In this document: piece after piece, positions 24,309 through 33,400 of the stretch
How positions within the stretch are numbered: the stretch's first letter is position 1
Layout: each line of letters begins with the position of its first letter
Assembly: GCA_002315825.1 (NCBI GenBank)
Contig: DCIC01000007.1
Location: forward strand, 5,182-40,868
Source of the DNA: Bacteroidales bacterium UBA1736
GTDB taxonomy: Bacteria > Bacteroidota > Bacteroidia > Bacteroidales > UBA932
DNA length: 35,687 nucleotides
Reading direction: 5' to 3'
Made by a program: the position numbers and the translations under genes
The notes under the pieces: model-generated
The model's database searches: none
Told to the model about the DNA's origin: nothing
The model's input: the letters and a program-made list of their open reading frames with translations, nothing else

Positions 24309-25496
24309 ATGGAAAACCCTGTATCCACTGAAAAAGCGGTCTTTGTCGGCATCATCAAGCAGAATGACGACGAAAGGAAGGTATACGAATACCTTGATGA
24401 GCTCGAGTTCCTCGCCAAAACGGCTGGAGCTGAAGCGGACAGGAGATTCGTTCAGAGAGTGGATAAACCGGACAATTCCACCTATATCAGGAGCGGTAAA
24501 CTGGAGGAAATAGCAACATATTGCGAGGAAAACTGCATCAGTTATGTCATATTCGATGACGAGTTGAGCGGTATGCAGCAGCGCAATATCGAGAAAATAA
24601 TCAAGACTTCTGCCGTAATAGACCGCACCAGTCTCATTCTCGAAATATTCGCTCAAAGGGCGAGAACTGCATACGCAAAAATGCAGGTGGAACTTGCCCG
24701 ATACAACTATATGCTGCCGCGATTGGCAGGCATGTGGACCCACCTTGAAAGGCAGAGAGGCGGACACGGCACCAGAGGCGGTATGGGCGAGACCCAGATC
24801 GAGGTTGACCGGCGCATAGTAAAAGAGCGTATAACCCGCCTAAAAGAGCAGTTAAAGAAGGTGGATAAGCAGATGTCCACCCAGCGCGGCAATCGCGGCC
24901 AAATGGTCCGTCTGGCGCTTGTAGGCTATACAAACGTCGGCAAGAGCACGCTGATGAATCTGCTGGCCAAGTCAGACGTATTCGCAGAAAACAAGCTATT
25001 TGCAACTTTGGACACTACTGTTCGCAAAGTAGTGATCGAGAATGTCCCGTTCCTCCTCAGCGATACGGTAGGATTCATCAGAAAACTCCCCACACAGCTG
25101 GTAGAGGCGTTCAAGAGTACACTGGATGAGGTCAGGGAAGCAGATATTCTCGTGCACGTAGTTGACATTTCGCATCCTGACTTCGAAGAACAGATGGCTG
25201 TTGTAGAAAAGACATTGCAGGATATTAAAGCATCCAATAAGCCGGTATATGTTGTGTTCAATAAAATTGACGCATACACCTATGAGGAGTATGATGAATT
25301 CTCACTCGAACCCAGATCGAAGGAAAACAGAACGCTGGACGAACTCAAGAACAGTTGGATAGCTGCGGAGAAAAGTCCTTGCATCTTCATTTCGGCAAAA
25401 GAGAAGACCAATCTGCCCAAACTCCGCAATGACATCTATAAGATGGTAGCGGAAATACACGCCGGACGCTGGCCTTTCAATAATTTCTTATGGTAA
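24309..25496 (+). CDS. hflX: Ribosome-associated GTPase HflX
   Basis: A 395-residue GTPase that binds the 50S subunit and splits or rescues stalled ribosomes. The N-terminal HflX domain has AKTAGAEADRRF, SGKLEEIATYCEEN and VIFDDELSGMQQRNIEK; a glycine-rich linker GTRGGMGETQIEVDRR precedes a coiled-coil (RIVKERITRLKEQLKKV). The G domain shows G1 GYTNVGKST, the G2/G3 region with DTVGFIRKLP, G4 NKID and G5 SAKE. Full length. The ATG lies only about 13 nt after the terminator of tonB, leaving no room for a normal promoter between them. rbsK follows 16 nt downstream in the same direction. Confidence 0.96.
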   Translation: MENPVSTEKAVFVGIIKQNDDERKVYEYLDELEFLAKTAGAEADRRFVQRVDKPDNSTYIRSGKLEEIATYCEENCISYVIFDDELSGMQQRNIEKIIKTSAVIDRTSLILEIFAQRARTAYAKMQVELARYNYMLPRLAGMWTHLERQRGGHGTRGGMGETQIEVDRRIVKERITRLKEQLKKVDKQMSTQRGNRGQMVRLALVGYTNVGKSTLMNLLAKSDVFAENKLFATLDTTVRKVVIENVPFLLSDTVGFIRKLPTQLVEAFKSTLDEVREADILVHVVDISHPDFEEQMAVVEKTLQDIKASNKPVYVVFNKIDAYTYEEYDEFSLEPRSKENRTLDELKNSWIAAEKSPCIFISAKEKTNLPKLRNDIYKMVAEIHAGRWPFNNFLW

Positions 25497-25512
25497 ACAA
25501 GCACTAAAACAT

Positions 25513-26400
25513 ATGTCAAAGAAAATCATCGTTATCGGAAGCAGCAACACCGATATGGTCATAAAAGCTGCAAAAATACCTGTACCAGGCGAAACTGTGC
25601 TGGGCGGTGAATTCAAGATGGGTCCAGGCGGAAAGGGTGCAAATCAGGCAGTAGCTGCATCGAGACTTGGTGGTGATGTGACTTTCATTTGCAAGGTAGG
25701 AAATGACCTTTTCGGTGAAAATGCCATTAAAGGATATAAAAAAGATTGTATAGACACCAGCTCTGTCCTGTATTCTGAAAAACCATCAGGCACAGCTCTC
25801 ATTATGGTTGATGAAGGTGGAGAGAATATCATTTCCGTAGCTCCCGGAGCAAACGGAGACTTCACTCCTGAAGACGTGGAGAAAGTGGCAGACGTTATCA
25901 GGAAAGCCGATTATGTGGTATTTCAGCTTGAAATACCAGTTGAGACAGTGCTCGCAGCCGCAAAAATTGCCAGCGAAGCAGGAGCTTATGTGATTCTGAA
26001 TCCTGCGCCCGCATGCAAGCTTCCTTCGGAACTGTTCAAATACATTTCACTGGTTACTCCGAATCAGACGGAAATAGCAATATTGACAGGCATAGACGGC
26101 GATATAGAGGCTGGAATGACCAGACTTAACGAAATGGGAGTAAAGGATGTCATACTCACCCTGGGAAGCAAGGGATCTGCCATCTGGGACGGAAAAAAGG
26201 CAGAAATAGTGCCTGCACAGAAGGTTAAGGCCGTTGATACCACTGCTGCCGGAGATACTTTCTGCGGAGCTCTGTGTGTTGCCCTCAGTGAGGGAAAGAC
26301 AAAGAAAGAGGCCGTGGAATTTGCTACCAAGGCCTCTGCTCTTACCGTCCAGAAAATGGGCGCTCAGGAATCAATTCCCTACAGAAAGGATATAATCTAG
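25513..26400 (+). CDS. rbsK: Ribokinase (PfkB family)
   Basis: A 295-residue sugar kinase that phosphorylates D-ribose to ribose 5-phosphate. It begins IIVIGSSNTDMVIK and has the PfkB signature GGKGANQAVAASRLGGDV (about 39-56), KVGNDLFG, a monovalent-cation/ATP region LNPAPACKLP and TPNQTEIAILTG, and the anion hole with catalytic Asp in DTTAAGDTFCGAL (about 237-249). Length and motifs fit ribokinase better than fructokinase, but substrate choice in PfkB enzymes is hard to call from motifs alone. It follows hflX by 16 nt. Its TAG stop shares the palindrome CTAG with the convergent sdhB stop. Confidence 0.88.
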   Translation: MSKKIIVIGSSNTDMVIKAAKIPVPGETVLGGEFKMGPGGKGANQAVAASRLGGDVTFICKVGNDLFGENAIKGYKKDCIDTSSVLYSEKPSGTALIMVDEGGENIISVAPGANGDFTPEDVEKVADVIRKADYVVFQLEIPVETVLAAAKIASEAGAYVILNPAPACKLPSELFKYISLVTPNQTEIAILTGIDGDIEAGMTRLNEMGVKDVILTLGSKGSAIWDGKKAEIVPAQKVKAVDTTAAGDTFCGALCVALSEGKTKKEAVEFATKASALTVQKMGAQESIPYRKDII

Positions 26401-27176
26401 TCTGAGAATTTAGCTTTAAGGAACTCTCTGTTGAGACGCGCAATGTGTGCAACGGAGATTCCCTTAGGGCATTCCATCTCACAGGCGCGGGTGTTCGTGC
26501 AGTTGCCGAATCCCAGTTCGTCCATCTTAGCAACCATAGCTTTTGCGCGACGCTTTGCCTCGGGACGACCCTGAGGAAGCAGTGCAAGGGAACTCACGCG
26601 TGCAGCCACGAATAACATTGCGGAACCGTTCTTACAAGTTGCAACGCAAGCTCCGCATCCGACGCATGCAGCTGCATCCATACTCTCTTCGGCCTTGTCA
26701 TGCGGAATGAGTGTAGTATTGGCATCCTGGGCTGATCCAGTGCGTACGGAAATGAATCCACCAGCCTGAAGAATCTTGTCAAATGCGGTACGATCCACAA
26801 CAAGGTCCTTGATTACAGGGAAAGCTGCGCTCCTGAAAGGTTCAACCGTGATGGTTGCACCGTCCTTGAAGTGGCGCATAAAGAGCTGACAGGTGGTCAC
26901 ATGATCATCGGGACCGTGTGCACGGCCGTCGATGAACAGAGAACATGCACCGCAGATACCTTCGCGGCAATCGTGGTCGAATGAGACGGGACCGCTGCTC
27001 TGACATCCTCTCTCTACAGCCACAGGATCATTTCCTTCCCTGATAAGCTGCTCATTAAGAATGTCAAGCATCTCGAGGAATGATGCATCTTCCTCGATTC
27101 CGCTGATATGATAGGTCTCGAAATGGCCTTTGGCCTTGGCGTTCTTCTGACGCCATATTTTCAAGTTGAATTCCAT
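26397..27176 (-). CDS. sdhB: Succinate dehydrogenase/fumarate reductase iron-sulfur subunit
   Basis: A 259-residue electron-transfer subunit between the flavoprotein and the membrane quinone site. The N-terminal [2Fe-2S] plant-ferredoxin-type domain has DCREGICGACSLFIDG and a later TTCQLF. The C-terminal ferredoxin domain has CVGCGACVATCKNG and CTNTRACEMECPKGI for the [4Fe-4S] and [3Fe-4S] clusters. In an anaerobic Bacteroidales the complex most likely works as fumarate reductase (frdB). It starts 7 nt after the sdhA stop. The usual cytochrome b partner gene is not in the cluster. Its stop overlaps that of convergent rbsK by three bases. Confidence 0.95.
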   Translation of the reverse strand: MEFNLKIWRQKNAKAKGHFETYHISGIEEDASFLEMLDILNEQLIREGNDPVAVERGCQSSGPVSFDHDCREGICGACSLFIDGRAHGPDDHVTTCQLFMRHFKDGATITVEPFRSAAFPVIKDLVVDRTAFDKILQAGGFISVRTGSAQDANTTLIPHDKAEESMDAAACVGCGACVATCKNGSAMLFVAARVSSLALLPQGRPEAKRRAKAMVAKMDELGFGNCTNTRACEMECPKGISVAHIARLNREFLKAKFSD

Positions 27177-27183
27177 ACTGCTT

Positions 27184-29130
27184 CTAGTCTTTATAGTTTC
27201 TGGTTTTCACCTCAATGAACTCGTAATTGAGTTTTTCCTTGTGGAGTTCAGGCTCGGCGTTTTCACCCTTGTATTCCCAAGCTGCGACATACATGAAGTT
27301 CTTGTCATCACGCTTGGCCTCACCTTCTTCGGTCTGGCTTTCGATACGGAAATGTCCACCGCAGGATTCGCTTCTGTTGAGAGCGTCACGAGCCATAAGC
27401 TTGCCGATTTCGAAGAAATCTTCAAGTCTGAGGGCCTTTTCGAGCTCCTGGTTGAATTCGAACTGAGTTCCGGGAACCTTGACCTGCTCATAGAATTTCT
27501 TCTTGAGTTCGTCGATGAGAACGATTGCCTTCTTGAGGCCTGCCTCGTCACGTGCCATGCCGACATATTCCCACATTATCTGACCGAGAGCCTTGTGAAG
27601 TGAATCCACGGTCTCTGTGCCATTTATTGCAAAAAGCTTGTCGATACGTGCCTGTACAGCCTTTTCCGCAACTGCGAATTCCTTTGCATTAGTGTCTGTC
27701 TTAGGCTCTGAGAACTTCTTTGAAAGATAGTCTCCAATAGTGATGGGAAGGATGAAATATCCGTCTGCGAGGCCTTGCATAAGTGCAGATGCACCAAGGC
27801 GGTTTCCACCGTGATCCGAGAAGTTGGCCTCACCGATGGCGAACAGACCGGGAATCGTGGTCTGAAGGTCATAATCGACCCAGATACCTCCCATTGTATA
27901 GTGTATTGCGGGATAAATCATCATAGGCTCCTTCCAGGGAGAGGAAGCTGTAATCTTCTCGTACATATCGAAGAGGTTTCCGTAACGTTCGGCAACCCTC
28001 TGATGACCGAGACGGTTGATTGCATCACTGAAGTCGAGGAAGACTGCCATACCCGTCTCATTCACACCGAAACCGGCATCGCAACGTTCCTTTGCGGCAC
28101 GGGATGCTACGTCACGGGGGACAAGGTTTCCGAACGCAGGATAACGGCGCTCGAGGTAGTAGTCGCGGTCTTCTTCAGGAATCTGGGAAGCCTTTATCTC
28201 ATGCTTGCGGAGTTTTTCGACATCCTCCTTCTTCTTGGGAACCCAGATGCGGCCGTCATTACGGAGAGACTCGGACATGAGGGTAAGCTTGCACTGCTGA
28301 TCTCCATGAACGGGGATACAGGTAGGATGAATCTGGGCAAAGCAGGGATTTGCGAAAAATGCGCCCTTCTTGAAGCACTGGACGGCAGCGGAACCGTTGC
28401 TGTTCATTGCATTAGTGGAAAGGAAGTAGGTGTTGCCATAACCGCCGGTGGCGATGACGACAGCGTGAGCTCCGAATCTTTCGAGTTGTCCTGTCACAAG
28501 GTTACGGGCGATAATACCCTTGGCCTGTCCGTCTATCATCACGAGGTCAAGCATTTCGTGACGGGGATATGCCTTGACCGTACCAGCAGCAATCTCCTTA
28601 TTGAGAGATGCATAGGCACCGAGAAGGAGCTGCTGTCCGGTTTGACCCCTGGCATAGAAAGTACGGCTAACCTGCACTCCTCCGAATGAACGGTTGGCAA
28701 GATATCCGCCGTATTCGCGAGCGAAAGGAACACCCTGCGCAACGCACTGGTCGATGATGGCTGCACTCACCTCCGCAAGACGATAAACGTTTGCTTCGCG
28801 GCTGCGGTAGTCACCACCCTTAATCGTGTCATAGAACAGGCGATAGATTGAGTCATTGTCGTTCTGATAGTTCTTCGCGGCGTTGATTCCACCCTGAGCG
28901 GCGATTGAGTGAGCGCGACGTGGAGTGTCGCTGATACAGAAAATCTTGACATTATAGCCGAGTTCACCAAGGGAAGCAGCTGCAGAAGCACCGCCAAGAC
29001 CTGTGCCTACGACGATGATTTCAAGTTTTCTCTTGTTGTTCGGGCTGACAAGATGGATTTCCGACTTACGCTTCGTCCACTTTTCGGAGAGCGGTCCGTC
29101 AGGAATTTTTGAGATTAGTTTATCTGCCAT
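27184..29130 (-). CDS. sdhA: Succinate dehydrogenase/fumarate reductase flavoprotein subunit
   Basis: A 648-residue catalytic subunit with FAD, interconverting succinate and fumarate. The FAD-binding site is VVGTGLGGASAAASLGELG, and HSIAAQGGINAA contains the His expected to bind FAD covalently. Active-site landmarks: FAQIHPTCIPVHGD, RRYPAFGNLVPRDVASR, HYTMGGIWVDYD and HGGNRLGASAL. The long C-terminal helical region is normal for the Bacteroidetes/epsilon-type enzymes (about 640-660 residues). In Bacteroides the order is cytochrome b, flavoprotein, iron-sulfur; here ruvB stands upstream instead, with only 72 bp between. In an anaerobe the likely direction is fumarate reduction with menaquinol. 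Confidence 0.96.
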   Translation of the reverse strand: MADKLISKIPDGPLSEKWTKRKSEIHLVSPNNKRKLEIIVVGTGLGGASAAASLGELGYNVKIFCISDTPRRAHSIAAQGGINAAKNYQNDNDSIYRLFYDTIKGGDYRSREANVYRLAEVSAAIIDQCVAQGVPFAREYGGYLANRSFGGVQVSRTFYARGQTGQQLLLGAYASLNKEIAAGTVKAYPRHEMLDLVMIDGQAKGIIARNLVTGQLERFGAHAVVIATGGYGNTYFLSTNAMNSNGSAAVQCFKKGAFFANPCFAQIHPTCIPVHGDQQCKLTLMSESLRNDGRIWVPKKKEDVEKLRKHEIKASQIPEEDRDYYLERRYPAFGNLVPRDVASRAAKERCDAGFGVNETGMAVFLDFSDAINRLGHQRVAERYGNLFDMYEKITASSPWKEPMMIYPAIHYTMGGIWVDYDLQTTIPGLFAIGEANFSDHGGNRLGASALMQGLADGYFILPITIGDYLSKKFSEPKTDTNAKEFAVAEKAVQARIDKLFAINGTETVDSLHKALGQIMWEYVGMARDEAGLKKAIVLIDELKKKFYEQVKVPGTQFEFNQELEKALRLEDFFEIGKLMARDALNRSESCGGHFRIESQTEEGEAKRDDKNFMYVAAWEYKGENAEPELHKEKLNYEFIEVKTRNYKD

Positions 29131-29202
29131 ATCGATGTGTTTGTAGTATTTTCAGAACCAGTCTGCAATTATAGTCATTTTTGGGCAAAAGTCCTATCCA
29201 AA

Positions 29203-30216
29203 TCAGAACAAAGTACTGCCGTCACCGTGTTTGAGACCAAGGTGGGAATAGGCGAGATCGGTCGCTATCCTACCTCTCTGAGTACGCAGGATAAAACCTT
29301 CCTTGATAAGGAACGGCTCATACACTTCTTCGAAAGTTCCCTGGTCTTCTCCTATCGCGGTGGATATTGTACTGGCTCCTACCGGACCTCCCTTGAACTT
29401 AGTGATTATCGTGTCAAGTATCTTATTGTCAATTGAATCAAGACCACGTGTATCGATATGAAGTTTATCCAGCGCATATTTCGTAATCTTCAGGTCAATT
29501 CTTCCGTCCCCCATAACCTGCGCAAAGTCACGCACTCTCTTCAGGAGAGCATTGGCTATTCTGGGAGTTCCGCGGCTTCGCAGCGCCACCTCGCGAGCAG
29601 CATCATCTTCAATTCTAATATTGAGAATACAGGAACTTCTTTTTACAATTCTGACAAGATCCTCCACATCATAGTACTCGAGAGCGCAGGTTATACCGAA
29701 ACGTTCCCTTAAAGGAGCTGTGAGAAGCCCGCTCCTGGTGGTTGCCCCGACAAGAGTGAAAGGGTTGAGTGTAATCCGGACAGATCTGGCTCCTGGACCC
29801 TTATCAATCATTATATCAATCACATAATCTTCCATTGCAGAGTAAAGATACTCCTCGACTTCAGGAGATAGGCGATGAATTTCATCTATGAACAACACAT
29901 CCCCTTCTTCGAGTGAAGTGAGAAGGCCGGCAAGATCGCCTGGTTTATCAAGGACAGGACCGGACGTGATTTTCATATTAACCCCCATTTCGTTCGCAAT
30001 AATATGCGCAAGAGTTGTCTTTCCAAGACCCGGAGGACCATGAAACAGGGTATGATCGAGGGCTTCTCCCCTCATTTTTGCAGCCTGGATATAGACGTTA
30101 AGGTTAGATACAATCTCTTTCTGACCGGTGAAATCTTCAAGTTCACGGGGGCGGATAATTCCATCCAAATCCTTATCTTTGCAATCGTTTGTTTTCCGAG
30201 GATCGAAATCTTCCAT
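29203..30216 (-). CDS. ruvB: Holliday junction DNA helicase RuvB
   Basis: A 337-residue AAA+ motor of the RuvAB complex. It begins with a charged N-terminus, then IIRPRELEDFTGQKEI. Walker A is GPPGLGKTTLAH, Walker B LFIDEIHRLSPEVEEYLYSAMEDY, sensor 1 GATTRSGLLTAPLRERFG, and the arginine-finger and winged-helix regions end in RTQRGRIATDLAYSHLG. Full length. It is on the minus strand beside the AT-rich candidate origin, which may also carry its promoter (TATATTTG, 30239-30246, minus strand, without a clear -33 box). ruvA is 9 kb away. Confidence 0.97.
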   Translation of the reverse strand: MEDFDPRKTNDCKDKDLDGIIRPRELEDFTGQKEIVSNLNVYIQAAKMRGEALDHTLFHGPPGLGKTTLAHIIANEMGVNMKITSGPVLDKPGDLAGLLTSLEEGDVLFIDEIHRLSPEVEEYLYSAMEDYVIDIMIDKGPGARSVRITLNPFTLVGATTRSGLLTAPLRERFGITCALEYYDVEDLVRIVKRSSCILNIRIEDDAAREVALRSRGTPRIANALLKRVRDFAQVMGDGRIDLKITKYALDKLHIDTRGLDSIDNKILDTIITKFKGGPVGASTISTAIGEDQGTFEEVYEPFLIKEGFILRTQRGRIATDLAYSHLGLKHGDGSTLF

Positions 30217-30238
30217 ACAGGGACTGATTAGACAAATA

Positions 30239-30246
30239 CAAATATA
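30239..30246 (-). promoter_or_regulatory. Possible -7 element for ruvB
   Basis: On the minus strand the sequence reads TATATTTG, a match to TAnnTTTG, 23 nt before the ruvB ATG. No TTTG lies at the expected distance upstream, so support is weak. Confidence 0.3.
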
Positions 30247-30283
30247 GTCTTTTTTATTTATTCGTTGATTATAATTATTAAGC

Positions 30284-30480
30284 TGTTGAAATGTTCACAA
30301 CTAATTTAATTATTTAATAATCAATAAATAATATCACTGATTAATTGTTAATAATCTGTTGACCACATCATAAATAAACTGTTGATAACCTATTGACGAC
30401 GTATATTAACTTTTAAAATATAGGTTTTCAACATACCTTTCAACAGTTTATCAACAGAAATAAAAAGAAAATGTTGATAA
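30284..30480. other. Candidate chromosomal replication origin (AT-rich, repeated DnaA-box-like 9-mers)
   Basis: This is the largest gene-free stretch of the window (30217-30470). Bases 30301-30360 have only 8 G/C in 60, fitting a DNA-unwinding element. Repeated 9-mers TTATCAACA, one base from the classic DnaA box TTATCCACA, occur at 30380-30388 (-), 30448-30456 (+) and 30472-30480 (-). Related TTATTAACA (30346-30354, -), TTTTCAACA (30425-30433, +), CTTTCAACA (30437-30445, +) and TGGTCAACA (30357-30365, -) also occur. The last TTATCAACA overlaps the mfd start codon. Genes flanking it (ruvB left, mfd right) diverge. dnaA is not in the window. Function is inferred. Confidence 0.55.
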
Positions 30481-33400
30481 GTTCAGAAAAGACCGGAATA
30501 CTGAGAAGCAGAATACAAACCGAAAGGGAAATATTCTGTAGCGGGCTGTTTCTTTCAGCACGTTGGTTTGTTCTGAACAATGCTTCTCCGGACTGTCTGA
30601 ATTTCATAATTCTTCCAGACAAGGAAAGTGCAGAATACTGTGCTGCGGACTTATATAACCTTACAGATAAAGACAATGTGTATTTCCTGCCTGAGAGTGG
30701 TAGAGGGGTTGAAAGGAGTAATTATAAATCTTCTCTCGGGGTTCAAAGGACATCTGCCGTAAGTTCCATATTGGAATATAAGAGCGGAAAACATTTCATA
30801 GTAAGTTATCCGGGTGCACTTTCAGAACTTATTCCTAAGAAGTCGGATATTGATAATTCCATATTATCAATATCTATCGGTGACAATATTTCACATGACA
30901 AAATCATTGAAATATTGTGCACTCGGAATTTTGAAAAGGTGGATTTTGTGTCCGCGCCCGGTCAGATAGCTGTCAGAGGTTCGATAATTGATATTTTTTC
31001 GTATTCTGACTGCAATCCATACCGTATTTCGTTCTGGGGTGACGATGTAGAGAATATTTATATATTCAACTGCAATACCCAACTGTCCATAGAGAAGACA
31101 GATAAGATTGAAATTGTGTCAGATATTATTTCTGATGGGGCGGAGAAGGGGGAATGCATATTATCGATACTTCCGGCAAACTCTTGTGTATGGTTGGATT
31201 CTTCTGATATGTATTCAGGAAAGGATTTCTTCCAGTTCATAGAAAAATTCAGAAGAGTGTACCTGGATACGCCTCTTTCCAGACAGAAGGAAGAAACAAT
31301 CAGATTCAATCTGTCGCCACAGCCGGTTTTCAACAAGGATTTTGAACTTCTTACAGTTGATATACGCAAGAAAATCGAGGCCGGATTCAAAGTTTATGTC
31401 TATGGCGAAAAGGCTTCTCAACTCGACAGACTAAAGTCTATACTTTCCCAGAACGGAGGCCTTATCCCGGAATTCGTGACAGGTAAGAATATTCATAACG
31501 GGTTTATAGATATTGACAACCGGATATGCTGCTATTCAGATCACGAGATATTCGACAGATTCCATAGGGTCAGTATCAGGAGGAGTGTTGAGAAGAGTGA
31601 GCAACTGACCATCAATGACCTGAGTGCTTTCAATCCGGGAGATTATGTGGTTCATATTGACCACGGTGTCGGTGTCTTCGGTGGTCTCGTCAGAATGTAT
31701 GACGACAAAGGAAGGCCAAAAGAAGTGGTTAAAATCACCTATAAGGACGGTGATGTAGTGTTTGTGTCTGTTCATGCCCTTCATAAGATTTCACGTTTCA
31801 AGGGTCAGGACGGTGAGCCGCCGAGGATCAGCAAACTAGGATCGAAATCCTGGATCAATCTCAAGAATACTGCAAAATCCAAGGTCAAGGATATTGCCAA
31901 GGATTTGATACGTCTGTATGCGAAGAGAAAATCTTCGAATGGTTTCGCGTATTCCGCAGATTCATACCTGCAGCAGGAACTTGAGTCGTCTTTCCTTTTC
32001 GAGGACACCCCGGACCAGGAGACAGCCACAATATCCATAAAACGGGATATGGAGGACAAATGCCCGATGGACCGTCTGGTCTGTGGGGATGTGGGTTTCG
32101 GTAAGACGGAAATCGCCATAAGGGCTGCGTTCAAGGCAGTCTGCGACAGCAAGCAGGTGGCGGTGCTGGTGCCCACGACCATTCTTGCCCTCCAGCATTT
32201 CAACACCTTCACTTCCCGTCTCAAGGGACTCCCCTGCACGGTGGATTATGTCAGCAGGCTGCGTACGGCCAAGGAAATCAGCGACATCAGGCAGAGGCTC
32301 TCATCCGGTCAGATAGACATACTCATAGGTACCCATAAGATACTCGGAGACAGTTTCGAGTTCAAGGACCTCGGACTTCTGATTATTGACGAAGAGCAGA
32401 AGTTCGGTGTGTCGGCGAAGGAAAAACTTCGTCAGCTCCGCGCAGGCATCGATACGCTCACATTGACAGCAACCCCGATTCCGCGAACCCTCCAGTTCTC
32501 ACTGCTTGGTGCGAGGGATCTGAGCATCATAGGGACGCCGCCTCCGAACAGGATTCCCGTGCAGACGGAAATAATCCTTTTCGACGAGAAGGAAATCAGG
32601 AGCATCATCGACTATGAACTGAACCGCGGTGGTCAGGTATTTTTCCTGCATAACAAGGTAGAAGAACTGCAATCCATAGCGGAAATCCTTCACAGGCTTG
32701 AACCTGATATGAGAATATGCATCGCTCACGGTCAGATGGAGGCGAAGGAACTTGAGAACCGAATGCTGGATTTCATCAGGGGAGATTATGACCTGCTGCT
32801 CTGCACTACCATCATAGAAAACGGACTGGACATTCCAAATGCCAACACCATCATAATTAACCAGGCCCAGAACATAGGACTGAGCGATCTCCACCAGCTC
32901 CGCGGACGCGTGGGAAGAAGCAACAGGAAGGCATTCTGCTACCTCATCGTACCTCCGCTCGTCAGCATTACGGATGATGCGAGACGCAGGCTCAAGGCCA
33001 TCGAAGAGTTCTCCGACCTCGGCAGCGGCTTCAACATCGCAATGCAGGATCTTGACATCCGCGGCGCAGGAAACCTGCTCGGTGCGGAACAGAGCGGCTT
33101 CATTATGGAGATGGGCTATGAGACATACCAGAAGATACTGGCCGAAGCGATGGAGGAACTTGGTGTGGAAACCGGCATCGAAACCGGACGCGGCCGCGGG
33201 AAATTCATCGAAGACTGCACCATAGAGACGGACCAGCCCGCATTCATACCGGACGACTTCATCGAACTCAGCGCCGAGAAAATCCGCATCTACAAGCAAC
33301 TTGATTCCATCAATTCCGACAAGGAGATGGAGCGATATGCCTCGCAGCTTGCAGACAGGTTCGGCACTTTGCCTCAGGAGGTGGACAACCTGATAATGGT

